A DNA stretch of 25,180 nt from Vairimorpha apis BRL 01 (taxonomy: Eukaryota; Microsporidia; Nosematidae). The DNA is taken from NCBI GenBank assembly GCA_000447185.1, contig KE647245.1:9304-34483 (forward strand). The letters are read 5' to 3'. Below, one piece after another: positions 1 to 13,438 of the stretch. Numbering within the stretch: the stretch's first letter is position 1; every line of letters begins with the position of its first letter. A program made the position numbers and the translations under genes. A model generated the notes under the pieces. It saw only the letters and a list, made by a program, of their open reading frames with translations, was not told the origin of the DNA and ran no database searches.

Positions 1-105
1 AAAAATTATATTAATTAAATTTTTAATATATTTTTTTATATTACAAATTATAAATAATTCGTGAAAATATATAATTTTGACTTATATCATACATAATATA
101 GTACG

Positions 106-389
106 GTAATTTTTAGTATACTTAGAAATTATCATGTACATGTTAATTTAATATTTATTATAATAATTCAAATTAAGTAATTTTTAGTTTACTTAGAAAT
201 TATCATATACATGTTAATTTAATATTTATTATAATAATTCAAATTAAGTAATTTTTAGTTTACTTAGAAATTATCATGTACTTGTTAATTTAATATTTAT
301 TATAATAATTCAAATTAAGTAATTTTTAGTTTACTTAGAAATTATCATATACATGTTAATTTAATATTTATTATAATAATTCAAATTAA
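106..389. repeat. 71-bp tandem repeat, four copies
   Basis: Four head-to-tail copies begin at 106, 177, 248 and 319; the period is exactly 71 bp each time. Each copy starts GTAATTTTTAG (the first also, with GTATAC following instead of GTTTAC) and ends TTCAAATTAA. Differences are confined to a few sites. Copy 1 has AGTATACTTAG where the others have AGTTTACTTAG. The middle reads CATGTACATG in copy 1, CATATACATG in copies 2 and 4, and CATGTACTTG in copy 3. Copies 2 and 4 look identical. No coding frame is supported. This is a minisatellite or short satellite fragment; whether a longer array lies outside the window cannot be seen. Confidence 0.95.
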
Positions 390-1821
390 AATGATATATA
401 ATTGTATTTGATAGAAAAAATTGCTGATAATCAGATGTATTTAATTAATGAGTTTAATAAAAATGAACAAAAAACAAACTTTATATTATATAATATAATA
501 TTGAAATTTACGAATAATAAAGATATCTAAGAATAATAATATAATTGTTGAATAATATTTAATTATGTTATAAATATTAAATAATAATTTACATAATTTA
601 TTTTAAATTGAAGGAATATTTCAAAAAAAGTATTTTTATATATACTATATGCGTTATATAAGTAGTCAAAATAAAAATTACAAATTAATAATGTATAATT
701 CATTTTTTTTGTTTATTTTTTGAAAAAAATTGTTTGTGACAGAATACATTATAAATTATTTTTATGATTAAAATTATCTAAAAAATTGTTGTTACAATAT
801 AAAATAAAGTTATTAAAAAAGATTAAATAAATGAAATAAAAATTACATTTTATTTCAGTTTAATGTAATTTTTTGATTAAAATAATGTAAAAATATTTTT
901 TTTAATAATTTGAATTAATTTAAAATTAACTAACATTTTTAATTAACTAACATAATGATTTATTGTAAATCAAACCATATAATATAAAAAAATAATTGTA
1001 ATAACGTTTATATGTAAAATTTAATCATAATTTATTTATTAAACAAAAAATTAAAAAACTCAATACTTGAAAAAATTATGTGTTACGTAAAAAATAACCG
1101 ATATTTAAAAATATATATTAAATTAATTAATTAAGTAACTTTTGGATTTTTTTTCTTAGTGAATTAAAAAAATCACGTTTTACATTTATAAATAACAGAT
1201 ATTTAAAAAAAATATAATAAATTTTATTTTGAAGTAACTTTCAGATTTATTAATGTTTTTTAATAAATTGTTAAAAATCATATTGAATAAACTAATCAAA
1301 TCGATTAATACATAATAAAATAAGATTTTCAAAGTTTAAATTGTTAATGTAAGTATCTATGAGATATGAAATATTATAATTTTTATATTACACTAATAAA
1401 TAAAAATTATTTAAACAATATCATATTTATTTATCATATTTTACAAATTATTAATTTATAAACATTTAAATTTTCGTTACTGCAATCACATATTAAAATA
1501 ATTTAGATTAAAGTATTAATTTTGATCATTTGTATGTTTTATTTGATAGAATTTATAAAACTATAAGAACTTATCATTTTTTTATTTATATTATAAATTT
1601 ATTTTAATAATATGAAAACGAAAAAATAAATTTAATAAAAACCAACGATATATATTTAATTAAAATGATTTATAAATATTTACTAAATTAGTCTTAAATA
1701 AATAATACAAAACAAAAAAGGTAAAAATTTCAGAAAATTAATTTAAACTTATAACATTTTAAACAAAAAAAAGAAATTTTATACTAAAATATAGCATAAT
1801 TTATGATAATTATTATACATG

Positions 1822-1849
1822 TTTTTTTAAGTTTTTTTACTTAAAAAAA
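1822..1849. repeat. Perfect 11-bp inverted repeat
   Basis: TTTTTTTAAGT at 1822-1832 is the exact reverse complement of ACTTAAAAAAA at 1839-1849, with a 6-T loop. The arms are mostly T and A runs, so chance is a realistic explanation at this base composition. No gene lies beside it to make it a terminator. Confidence 0.6.
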
Positions 1850-2104
1850 TATTTAAAAATAATTTTTAATTTAGAAAACTAGTGTATATTTTTTTTATAT
1901 CTAAAAGCTTATTGTTTGGTCATTTTTAGAATCAAAATATATACACTTAAAGAATTTATAATTAAACATTAATTGAATTAAGAAATTTGAAAAATAAAAT
2001 AAATTTTAAGACAAAATTACATTTTTTAATAATTTTTTTAAGAACTTAATATCATTGTAAATGATCATTTTTACAATTATTCAACTTTAATTTTTTTGAC
2101 AAAA

Positions 2105-2152
2105 AATATATTATTTATATTGTTTATATTATATATATTATTTATATTATTT
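2105..2152. repeat. Imperfect A+T simple repeat
   Basis: A run of ATATTATTTATATT-like units occurs twice (around 2107 and 2135), joined by alternating AT. It is low-complexity sequence, probably from replication slippage. Confidence 0.6.
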
Positions 2153-5100
2153 AATAAAAAAGATTTCAAAATTTTAAATTTTATATAAAATAGCTTATTT
2201 ATTTTGATATACTTATAATTTAACAACCAGACATTATAAAAAGTTTTTTTTTTAAAAAATTAAAAAAATATGTCCTTTGTAAAATACATATAAAACATTA
2301 TTTTATGAAATTATATTTATGAATAAAAAATGACTTAAAATAAAAAAATCATTTTTATCTACGTCTATTATGAAGTATTAAATTGATACTAAGAATTAAT
2401 GAATTTAATAAATAATATATATTATTTAATTAAACTATTAAGAATTATAGATATATTATTTTTTTTACTTTTTATGTTAAAAACGTTTATTAAAAAACAC
2501 AATAATTTGTTTTAAGATATTATAAAATTTTACGATTAATAATTTATACATTAAACTAAGATTTTAAAAAAATCTTAAAAATATAACAAATTAGGAATTT
2601 TTAAAAAATAACCAAAAAAACTGTTTTGATTTTGACAATAAAGATTTATTTTGAAATATTATAATTTTAAATTTGATAATATATTTTGAATGTGTTAAGT
2701 AATAATTGAAATTTTTAAATAAATTAATTTAAACAATAATTTTTTATACAAATATTATTTATAAAATATAAAAATAGTCATTTGATTTTAATAATTTATT
2801 AAATTTCAAAACATTAACAAAAAAATTAAATATTAAAATGATAAAAAATTGAGTTATAAAATATTTTAAAACTTATTATGAAAATAAAGTAACACTTCAT
2901 ATATTATAATATAAATAAAAACAACTATATGTTTAGAAAAATCTCTAAATATAGAATATTATTGAACTTAAAAGACAAAACATTACATCTTTAATGAAGT
3001 GATTGTAATATAAACATATTTTATTATCTTAACATAATATATTATTTTAAAATTATAAAAATTAGAAATTATACACACATTAAAAAAACAGAAAAAAACA
3101 TTTTTTGTGTTTTTTTTATCTTCACTATATATTAAAATGTATCTAAAATATAAACCATTATTAAAAATTAAAATTTATATATAAGTATAACTAAATACTA
3201 TTATATAATGGTTTATATAAAAATAATTTGTATAAGTTTTAAATTGTGATATATGTTTTCCTCAATTTTTATTAATTTATTTATATATCAATGCAATATA
3301 AATACGATTTGCTTAAATAAGTATCAAAATGATGTATGAACAATAAAAATTGAACACAATGAAATAAAATCAGTTCAACATTTGATTATTAAATGAATAT
3401 TTTCATTAAAGTTTAATATATTTATTTATATAAGATACGAATAAAAAATTATACAACATTTAAATATTCAAATAATTTTTGAAATTATATTATATAAATA
3501 TAAACATTATTTAAATTGAATTAAGATGTATTTGTTACAACTAAAATGATGGCTTCTGGTATTTTTATTAAACATGTAAAAATGTATGTATTTAATACTT
3601 ATTAGTTTTACAATTTTAATTTTATATTTGTATTCTATATTACAAAAATATCTAAGAATAGTAATATTTGATAATTAGAATTTAGACCTTCTTAACATAA
3701 AAATTAAAACAGGTTTAAAAATAAAGTTTAAATATTCATTATAAATTTAAAATAGTACTAAAAAAACTCAATATAAAAATATTTTTACATAATGTATAGA
3801 ATTAAAAAATATAATAGATATACTCTGTTTAATATAAAAAAATTTAAGTATTTTTAATATTATATAAATGTAAGATAAGTTATTTTTAAAATTATATATT
3901 TTCATAATTGCATATTTTCATTGTTGCACTAACTAGATATGATTCTTCTAGTATTTTTATTGCAAAAATAACATATCAACATTTTGCAATAATTATCATA
4001 GCAAATTTCCAAAAATAAATCTATTATAATTGTATATTTAATTACAACATTACAAATATTTTTTAATTTTTATAAAATTTTTAATAGATTTATTAAATAG
4101 TAAGTAAAATTAAATTCAATAAATCTTTATCAAAAAAATTTATTCTGGTAAATACAAGAACAAATATAATTAAATTTAATATATTTTTTAAAAAAATGAG
4201 AAATCTTTATGAAATAATCTATAAACGTTTAATAAAATTAAGTATATATAAGTAAAAGTATTATGTAATATGATATATTAAATTTTACGTAATAAAATTT
4301 GACTATATTTAATTTAAAAAAAATTATGTATTTTAATAATAAAATTATTAATGATAAATTTTAATTAAATGAATGTATTTTAATTTATGTTTTTTTAATA
4401 AATACTAGTTAAATATTTTGTTAAACAAAATTAATGATATTCATTATAGAAAAAAATAATTCAAAGATAACTAAAAAGAAATTTTTATTAATTTAAAATA
4501 TTATATTAATTTTAAAATTTGAATAAATTTTGTAAGTACAATACATTTCGTGTTTATAAAATTTTACGTAAAATTAAATTTTATTAATTCTATTTTTAAA
4601 TAAAACAGCTTTTATTTTGAATTTTGTAATTTTATTTAAAAATGCCACAATATTTAATCTATGTAATTAAATAAAAATTTACAATTACTTTATAGATTTT
4701 TTTGAATCATATTTACATTACACATAAACATCATATGCATATACTTGAATTATTAATTTTATTATTTAGTTTATAATTTCATTCAATTTAAAACTATATG
4801 TTTTAAATTTTACTTGAATGAAAAAAAAGATTTAATAATCACTAAATGCAATATGTAATATGACAAAAAAATTTAATTTTTCAAATAATATGAATTTACG
4901 ATATTAATTTTTTAAATATAACAAATAACACCTTAAAAATTAATTTTATTTTTTGTAAAAACATTTATTTATATCTAAACAGAAATTAAACGTAAATTAT
5001 CGTGTTATTAAATAATTTCAAATGTTTGTAAATAATACTTTATATTTAATTTACGTCTTAATTACATGATCAAATCAAAGTCTACGTTAGTTTTTTCTAT

Positions 5101-8100
5101 ATTTTAAATAAGTTTAATATATTTATTAGCTGTATCACATAATATTTATACAAAATAAATTTATCTAAAATTTTTAGTTTATCTTTAAATATTAAAATAT
5201 AGTTAATTAAAGTATACATACATTAATTAAATTTGAGATAAAAAACTAAAAACATACAAAAAAGATTTAATTAATTTTTTATATAAAAACATGCATTAAT
5301 TACAAAATAAACTTTATCTATGAATTTAGAAATAAAATATAGTTTTTTAACATATAAATACAAATAATAAATGTATAGTTTATATTAATTTTTTAAAAGT
5401 AATAGTATTTTAAAAATTTTGTTTATGTTTTATTAATTGTTGATTAAAGAAAAATTTGAAACGAAGTATTAAAAAACTTTAAACAGATCTTTTTGATTTA
5501 GTAATTGAAAATAAAATAAAAATATAATATATTTCAATCTTTGTATTAAATTTTTTGAAAGAAATTATTGACAGTATTCATTATCTATAATATTGAATGA
5601 TTTTCATTTTTATAACTACATTATAGAAGTTTATTTTTAAACTTATATGAATATATAAATTAAAACGCAGTTTTCTTTCAATTTTTTATAAAAAAATTAT
5701 AATATATTTTTTGTTAATGATTATTTTAAAAAAAGATTTTGTGGCATAATATAACTTAATTATCTTGTTTGTGAAATTTAAAATTTACATTAAAACATAA
5801 AAATTGTTGTTAAAATTAATATTATACATCATTTTTGATATTTATTATACTATATTCATTATACTTATATTATTTCAAAATTATTTACATTTCTGAAAGT
5901 TTTTTGTATTTTTTTATAACATCTTAAATAATTAAAAATACAAAATCATAAGAAAAAATTTAATGCTGTTTTGATTAAAATTTTATAACATAAAATTTTT
6001 ATATATAAAAATACTCATTCTCTTTTAATTTTTTTATATTCTTAATGTTTTTTATAATTTTTAGACGATAAAAAATGAAGTGTACAAAGTTAAAATTTTT
6101 TGTAAAACAGTTTTAAATTAAATATACATTATATATATATATATTATTTAAACAATACTTTTTGTACTAAAGAACTTTTATGAATTAATTAATGTAATAT
6201 AATTCTTTAAAAATATATTTTTTACACAATGAAAAATATTTTACTAGATTTTTTAAACTTATAAATATATAAATGTTTTTATATATATAATGTATAGGCT
6301 GTAGGATTTAGATGATTGATTATTGCTAAATATGTACAACTTTTTATAAATTAATCTTAAAATCATTAAAATTGTAATGTAATGATATAAATATCCAAAA
6401 AATTTTAAAATTAAATAATATTCAATAAACATAATAATCTTTTTTATATTAAAAATTATATCATAGTAAATATTTAATTTTTTTATTATTAAATTTCAAA
6501 GTAATAAGTAGTTTCATATAAAATTTTTACAAACAGTTTCTAGTTTGCAAATTATATTAATTTATAATTTAATCATAGTATTTGTAGTTTGTAGTTCAAG
6601 AAATATTTTTGAATATTTTATGTAAAATAACAACTAAATATATTTTTTATATTCATAAAATAAAAAAATGTATTGCTTAAAAAATTTGTGATTTATTATT
6701 AATAGTTTATTTTTTGGACATACATATGCAAATTTACTTTTAAGGTAAAAGATATTTTTAAAATAAAAACAAATTACATTGTTTTTTTTTAACACATCGT
6801 TTTAATTTATAAAAAAATATTTAATATCATTTAAGTAGTTTTTTACAAACTTATAAATCTATAATTATAAAATTATAAATCATTAAGATGATAATTTTTA
6901 TAAATATATTGCTATATTTCTAATGTTTTTTTTTTACTTAAAAAATGAATATAAGTTAATAATAGTTACTATAAAAATTTAAACAATAATTTTAATTTTT
7001 GTTTTTTAAGAATAAAAAATAATAAATTTTTATATTAATTCTTTATTAATATAAAATAAAAATGCAACTTATAACATTTAAATATTAAATAACAACAGTT
7101 CATAAAATCATAATTTTTTCAAAGAATTTTAAAAGAAAAATTTAGATTAAGTATATTTATAAAAAATATTTTTATTTTAAATTAAAAAAGCAATTTTTTA
7201 ATAACACAAATCATATAAATATTAAAACATTTAAAATAACATCAATATATTTTTAAAAAAATTATAATTGCAAATATGTTTAGTATTTAAGCTTAGAATG
7301 TATATGAAAGAAAAAAAATTTAAACTTTTATAATTTTATTATTAGAAGCAAATTGAATTAAATTTTGATTTTTATTCTTATGTCAATTAATATTTCATAT
7401 TTTAATTAGAATTGTCATTTGCATTTAAAATAATACATTAAATTATTTTGTTATGTAAATCTTGAATAAATTTTTAATAAAAATTTCGATATAAGTAAAT
7501 AAAATAAACTTAATGTCTTTGTTTAATAATGTCTAAATAAATTATGATAAAATTCTTGAGAAGTGTTTCTAAGACATAAAAAAATACTACTTAAAAAGAA
7601 TTTTTTTCAAGATAAAAAATTTTATGGAAAGTGATAAAATATATGATTTAAGAGGTATTTTATTGTATTTGTATAAAGTATTCCAAAAATGTAGAATGTT
7701 TGACTTTTTGTAAAAAAATTCACAAATATTATAAAGAGGAAAGAACTAAAGTTATTATAAAATTTGTTAAATTTTATATTTAAAAAATGTATTATCTATT
7801 ATTAAAAACGTTTATAGGTTTTAAATCATTCTTGTAATAGATTCAAAAATATTTTTTGATTGGCAGTAAATACATTATAATATAAGAATCTTTAAAATTT
7901 GTGTCATTTAGTATATTTTTAGTAATTAAAGTTAAATTTATTTATGTTTGTTATAATTATTTGTAATAACAATGTTAAAAATAGTATTAAAATATGAGAA
8001 CCAATTTGCTGCAAATAATTTTAAGGATTTATTATTTTGAAATTATAATTTTTTACTGTTAAGTACATAAATGAGAATATATGATTTTTAATTTTAAATT

Positions 8101-9546
8101 GTAAAAATGACATAAATGATTTTTCTTATAATGTTCATTTTGTTAATTATATGATACATAATAATTAAAAGTTTTTATAATTATTAATAATGATATAAAC
8201 ATTTTCAGTTCATCAATATATGTTAATATTAAAAAACATGATTGTAAAAAAATTATTTTAATATATATTTAACAATTTATTTACACTATAAAATTATAAT
8301 TATTGGTTTTTGTAATTAAATCAAAAAATCATTTTTTTAAATATATTTAAAAATGTTAATTTTGCATTTATCTCGATAAAACTTTTTGTTTTAAAAAAAA
8401 CGTTTTGTTAATTTTTATTTTTTTTGGTATATGTAATATAATACTCTAAAATTTAAATTAGTTATTTAAATGTTTTTTTAAAAAATTTCTAAAAATAAAA
8501 AATGTTGTTGTTTATAATTTTTCATCGATACTTTTAATAATTAACATTTATTAAGTATAGAACAAATACTATATAATTTTAAAAATTTTTAATTGAGTTT
8601 ATTATAGATAAACATTATATGTGTTATTAATTTACAAATTATCCTTTTTTTCAATATATATTTTTTTAATTGAAATTTAAATTATCATATAAGTCCTAAA
8701 TTTGTTAAAATACATATTATTATTTTATATTAAAATAAGATGTATACTGTATTTAGCTCATGAAATACATGTATAAATGTTTGATTGATAAAATTTTCAA
8801 TTGAATTTACAAAAATACATTTGTTTATATAAATTAATAATGTTTAATAAAATTATTATCACAGTTATTAATATATAATTTAATTTTAATAAAAACTTTA
8901 AATTGCGAATTTCACTTATTAGTTAAAAAATATAGTAGATTTTATCTTGTTAACATTTTATATCAAAAGTTCTGCATCATGTAATTACTTAATTAATGTT
9001 AAGATTTTTTTTGAATGACAATAAAATAATAAATTTTTGAAAATGTTATTAAATTTATTTTAAAAATTATAAAAAATTTCAAAAGTTATTATAAATTCAA
9101 GGCTAAATTTAAATTTTTTTATGTACAAATATAAATTATTAATATTTATTTAAGTTATATTTTATATTCTTAAACATTTTTTCTTTTATTGTTGATATTA
9201 TAAATGTATATACAAAATTTATAACTTAATTGAATTATTTGTAAAATTATTTCAACTATACAAATACCTTACTAGATATTTTTACATTTTGAATTTGCTT
9301 TTACTTAACTCGGATAAAATTTATATAAATATTTAAATCAAAATAATAATAATATTTTTAACATAAACATATGTTAAATTTACATTTATAAAAACTCCTT
9401 AATTTTCTTAAATTATTTTAATTAATCAAATTTATAACTTATATTTGCTGTTTTGAAACGTTTAAATGTTATAATTAAAATAATAAATTTATTAAATTAA
9501 TCAAAGAATTACAATAATAATAAATATCAGGTTTCATACTTAATTT

Positions 9547-9587
9547 AAAAACTATTTGATTTATCAATTAATTAAAAAATAGTTTTT
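9547..9587. repeat. Perfect 11-bp inverted repeat with 19-nt loop
   Basis: AAAAACTATTT at 9547-9557 is exactly complementary to AAATAGTTTTT at 9577-9587. Arms containing a C-G pair are slightly less likely by chance than pure A+T arms. It could be the tip of a small foldback element, but no target duplication was seen and chance remains possible. Confidence 0.55.
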
Positions 9588-11509
9588 TATAATATCGATT
9601 TATTATTATTAAAAAATATTTAAAAAAAAGCTTTAAAAAAATCCAAATACTTATTTATTGTTTTAAAATTAAACACAACAAATTATTTAGATAATTTTTA
9701 AAAACTACAAATTTTTAAGTTCATACATAAAATATATCTAAGATTTAATAATTTGATTTTTATTTCAATGATTTATAGAATGTACATATGTTTTTCTTAG
9801 ATATGTATATTTATATAGTTTTAATCATGTTTAACCACAGCAAAATTAGTGACATAAAACTTAAAATGTGTATGCAAATACATCACATATTTTAATTGCA
9901 CTATTATAAAGTATTTATATTAAAAATTTTAATTAAATAAAATAATCTTTTTGTTGTTGATTAAATTTATTTTTTGCAAATTATTAAAATTTAGACTTTT
10001 TTGATTTAAATTAATATTTACAAAATATAATTTTTTTAGTGTTCTATATTTATAAAAATTATATAATACCATAATAATTTGTCATTTTAAAGCATCCAAA
10101 TAAATTCTATTTGAGTAAAGAATTACATTAACTATAAATGCTTACTTAAAATATAATTTTTTTATAACAAAATTAAAGTATATTTTTTGATACATAGTTA
10201 AGATCATAAAATGAAATAAAATTATTTGTGTATACTTTACATATGACATTTAGTTTAAATTTTGTCAAGATATAAATATGTCATTTTAATTTATATTTAA
10301 ATTTGAAAACTAAATGTTTAAGTTTAAAGAAATCATTTTAAACACTTAAATGATTGCATATATCTTTTTAATGATTTATGTACATTAAATTATTTGTATA
10401 TTTTTACTAAATTTAAGTTATTTTAAGTTTTTTAAAGACTTTTAAAAAAATCAAAGTATTTTTTTTATTGCCGTTTTATATAGATTTAAGTTTTTTATTT
10501 ATATTTTTCTTTTGTATTTGATATTTTCTTTTTTTATGGTTTTCATTTATTCTATATGTTTTTTATATCATTTTTTAAATTAAATTTATTTTTTTATTTT
10601 AAATATTTTATTATAATTTGAAAAAAACACTTATTTGATTTTATAAAACAATATAACAGTACATAATTGTTTAAATTTTTTATTTAGGTAAATTTATAAA
10701 TATTAAAACATTGTTATATAAATCAAAACATTTTTTTACATTATATTTGTTATATTTTAAATTCATTGTTTTTTATTAGATTTTTTTTTCAAACCATATA
10801 ATTTTTCGAATATAGTTTTTTGTTTGTAAATATGTAAATTTGAGTGTTTTTTAATTCTTGAATATATATTTTGTTCAAAAAGTCTAGTTTTTCGTTTTAA
10901 AAAATTATATATAATAAATTTAAACTAAATACATCTCAAATTAATTCAAATAACATAGTTTAAAGAGTAAAAAAAATTATTCTAAGTTTTATATATTTCA
11001 ATATATTAGCAAATATTTAAAAAATAAAAATTTATAATTTAATTAATTAATAAATAAATTTAATATAATATAATATACTTCATTGAAAAGTTTAAGCTTG
11101 ATGTATTTTATGTTTTTAGTAGTAAATTGATATTTCTTTGAAATAAATTATAAGTTTTATAATGTTGTAAATTTAAACATATTTTACTTTAACTAAACCA
11201 TTTTATTTTTAATTCATTGATAATAACTGTAAAATTACGGTTAATCAAAATTTTACAAAGTATAAATTGACTTTAAATACTTTTTGTATAAAAATAAATA
11301 AATACTTTTAATATATTTTTGCCTAATGTATTTTTTTTAAAAAATGTATTTATAACAAAATTAAAAATCTTAATACATTTTAATAATTTTTAATTAATAG
11401 AATATTAACGATAAAAAGTCATTGATGATGCATAAAAATGTAAATATGATATTTCGTTTTTATATTTGATTAATTATTTACAATATATGGAAAATATATT
11501 ATATGATAA

Positions 11510-11530
11510 CTAAATTTTATAAAAATTTAG
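11510..11530. repeat. Perfect 9-bp hairpin
   Basis: CTAAATTTT at 11510-11518 pairs exactly with AAAATTTAG at 11522-11530 around a 3-nt loop. No adjoining gene or T-run is present. It is probably incidental. Confidence 0.5.
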
Positions 11531-13365
11531 TTTGGAGTATTTATATATTTATAAAATCATTGATTGATTAAATTATTAAACTTTGTGTAATAGTATTACT
11601 TTTTAATCACTTTAATTTTAACAATTAAGTTAAAATTTTTATGAACAATCTATTCGAATATAATGATAAATTATTTTTTAAACTTAAAATAAAATTATTT
11701 AAAACCTGATATAAGATAAAAATAACAGAAAATAAAACACGATACAAATAAATTTATGTAGTAATATAGTTTTTTTTGAAAACTCAACTGTAATTAATTA
11801 ATAAAAAGAAAGTAATTAAATTCAAAAATAAAATTGGTTCTTTATATATAAATTGAAAATACTATAGTGTTTTAATTAAATCGAAAATAAATTTAAATAT
11901 CTCTAAAAATATACAATATTAATCAATATTTATTAAAATGTATATTATTACCAAATCATTTTGGTGATTATCATACAGCGGTATTAAAAACATTAAAAAA
12001 ATTTCCAAATAAAAAATATAAATAAAATAAATGTATTTTATATTGATATAGTTTATGTGATATTTAATACATTAATAATTTTATTTTTTATTTACACATA
12101 TTATTTCAAAATAAAATAATGTAAATATTCAAATGTTGAATTATTTCTAATTTTAAAATATATTTACTTGTAGATTATAACTTTTTTTTGATATCTACAA
12201 TAATATAAAAAACATAAAGAGTTATAAACTTTGCGTTGCATGTTACTTTTAAAATTAACTAAAATTCAAAGTTTTAAAAGTTTAAAAATGTTTAATAATA
12301 ATATTTATTAATTTCCATAAGTTGTCTAAGGAAATGCTTTAAACAAGATTATTTTATAATTTTTGAAAAAATATTATTAATAGAATTCTATGATTATTAA
12401 ATAAACATTAAAATGATAAAGTTTGAATCAAAAATATATTTTTGATTGTTCAATACTGACAATTAAAATTTTAACATTATTAAATACATTATTTGATTTA
12501 ATAGTATTTTTTTTCAAAAATTTAAAATCATTAATTCAAACCTATTAAATTTTTGACTACTTTAAAATTTCATTTTATTTAATAATAATACTTACTTTAG
12601 TAATTTTTTATTACAATCTTTTAATTTTAATATAATATTTTGATTATGTAATTTAATATTTGATTTATATACTTAGTAGTTTGTATATAATTTCTAAGGA
12701 TTTTTTTTTATGTTCGTGTATTTAATTATATATGTAAAATTTTGTAATTTAATATTTTAAAAAAATAATAACTTTTGATGTTTTTAATTTAAAATACAAT
12801 AAATAATGTTCAGAAAAAAATTTATAGTATTTTATTTTAAACCTATAACCATAAAATATTTTTTTTAATATTTTTTATTTAATTTATATCAAAAGGATTT
12901 AATCAAATATTTAAATTAAAATCGCAATTTCAGTATTTATTTTATTTATAAACATACTTACATATTACATGTATAATTAAAATTAGTAAAAAATTTTAAA
13001 TATAGTACAACCATTTATAGGTTGTAAAATTTTAAATAATGTATGTTTCTGTTAATAAATTAAAATATTTATTTTTATTTTTGTGAATTTGTTGTATTTA
13101 AAAAATAGTAAAATAAATTATTATATATTGTATTATTTTTAGCAATATATCATTAATTTAAACAATATTACTATAAAATTATTTATTTATACATAAAATA
13201 TCGTTATATTTTTTTAACAATTAATAGATTATAAATTAAATATTACCATTTACTTTAATCTATTTACATATCATTGTAGTTTTGTGTACATTTAAATAAT
13301 TATAATCATTAAAGTTGTAATTACGGCCATATCTACTGTAAAGCACCGGAACTCGTCAGATCTCC

Positions 13366-13412
13366 GAAGTTAAGCCAGTAAGAGCCTTGTTAGTACTAAG
13401 ATGGGAGACCGC
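13366..13412 (+). promoter_or_regulatory. Internal RNA polymerase III promoter of 5S rRNA
   Basis: The 5S internal control region is intact: box A is GAAGTTAAGC at 13366-13375 and box C is GATGGGAGACCGC at 13400-13412. In eukaryotes this region binds TFIIIA and then recruits TFIIIC/TFIIIB. Its preservation in a sea of drifting A+T sequence suggests selection. Confidence 0.85.
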
Positions 13413-13434
13413 TTGGAAAAGCAGGGTGCTGTAA

Positions 13435-13438
13435 TTTT
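13435..13438 (+). terminator. RNA polymerase III T-run terminator
   Basis: Four T residues directly follow the closing strand of helix I, where a 5S transcript should end. T-runs are very common in this sequence, so position rather than the run itself gives the support. Confidence 0.65.

Larger units (their letters stand above)
390..13318. other. Gene-free A+T-rich stretch
   Basis: Nearly 13 kb with no supported gene. All six frames are dense with stops and G+C is very low throughout. I looked for tRNA B boxes, rRNA, snRNA-like cores and transposase or reverse-transcriptase motifs and saw none. It holds only short A+T repeats, a few perfect hairpins listed separately, and one slightly G-richer patch near 7560-7760. 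Very old, unrecognisable transposon remnants may underlie parts of it. Confidence 0.8.
13319..13438 (+). rRNA. 5S ribosomal RNA
   Basis: A 5S rRNA gene of the normal length of about 118-120 nt. Helix I is visible: AATTACGGC at the 5' end pairs over nine positions (one G-U) with GCTGTAATT at the 3' end. The conserved internal landmarks are in order: GGCCATA, AAAGCACCGG, CTCGTCAGATCTCCGAAG, GTTAAGCC, GTTAGTACTAAGATGGGAGACCGC and GGGTGCTGTAAT. The 5' half (CATATCTAC...AAAGCACC...CAGTAAGAGCC) resembles fungal rather than insect 5S rRNA. It is the most G+C-rich intact gene in the window, stands alone with no 18S/28S or other 5S copy nearby, and is followed by a T-run. Length, closed terminal helix and intact promoter boxes argue for a working gene, although a recently dispersed pseudogene copy cannot be excluded. 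Confidence 0.95.

Noticed and set aside
3538..3965. Two similar phrases, CTTCTGGTATTTTTATT near 3552 and CTTCTAGTATTTTTATT near 3944
   Set aside because: The match is short and the flanks differ; at this base composition it is too weak to call a dispersed repeat.
11950..11965. 6-bp hairpin ACCAAA/TTTGGT
   Set aside because: Short enough to arise by chance, with no adjoining gene or element.
390..13318. Possible CRISPR array or bacterial operon
   Set aside because: No regularly spaced repeat-spacer pattern and no coding density of any kind; the genome is eukaryotic.
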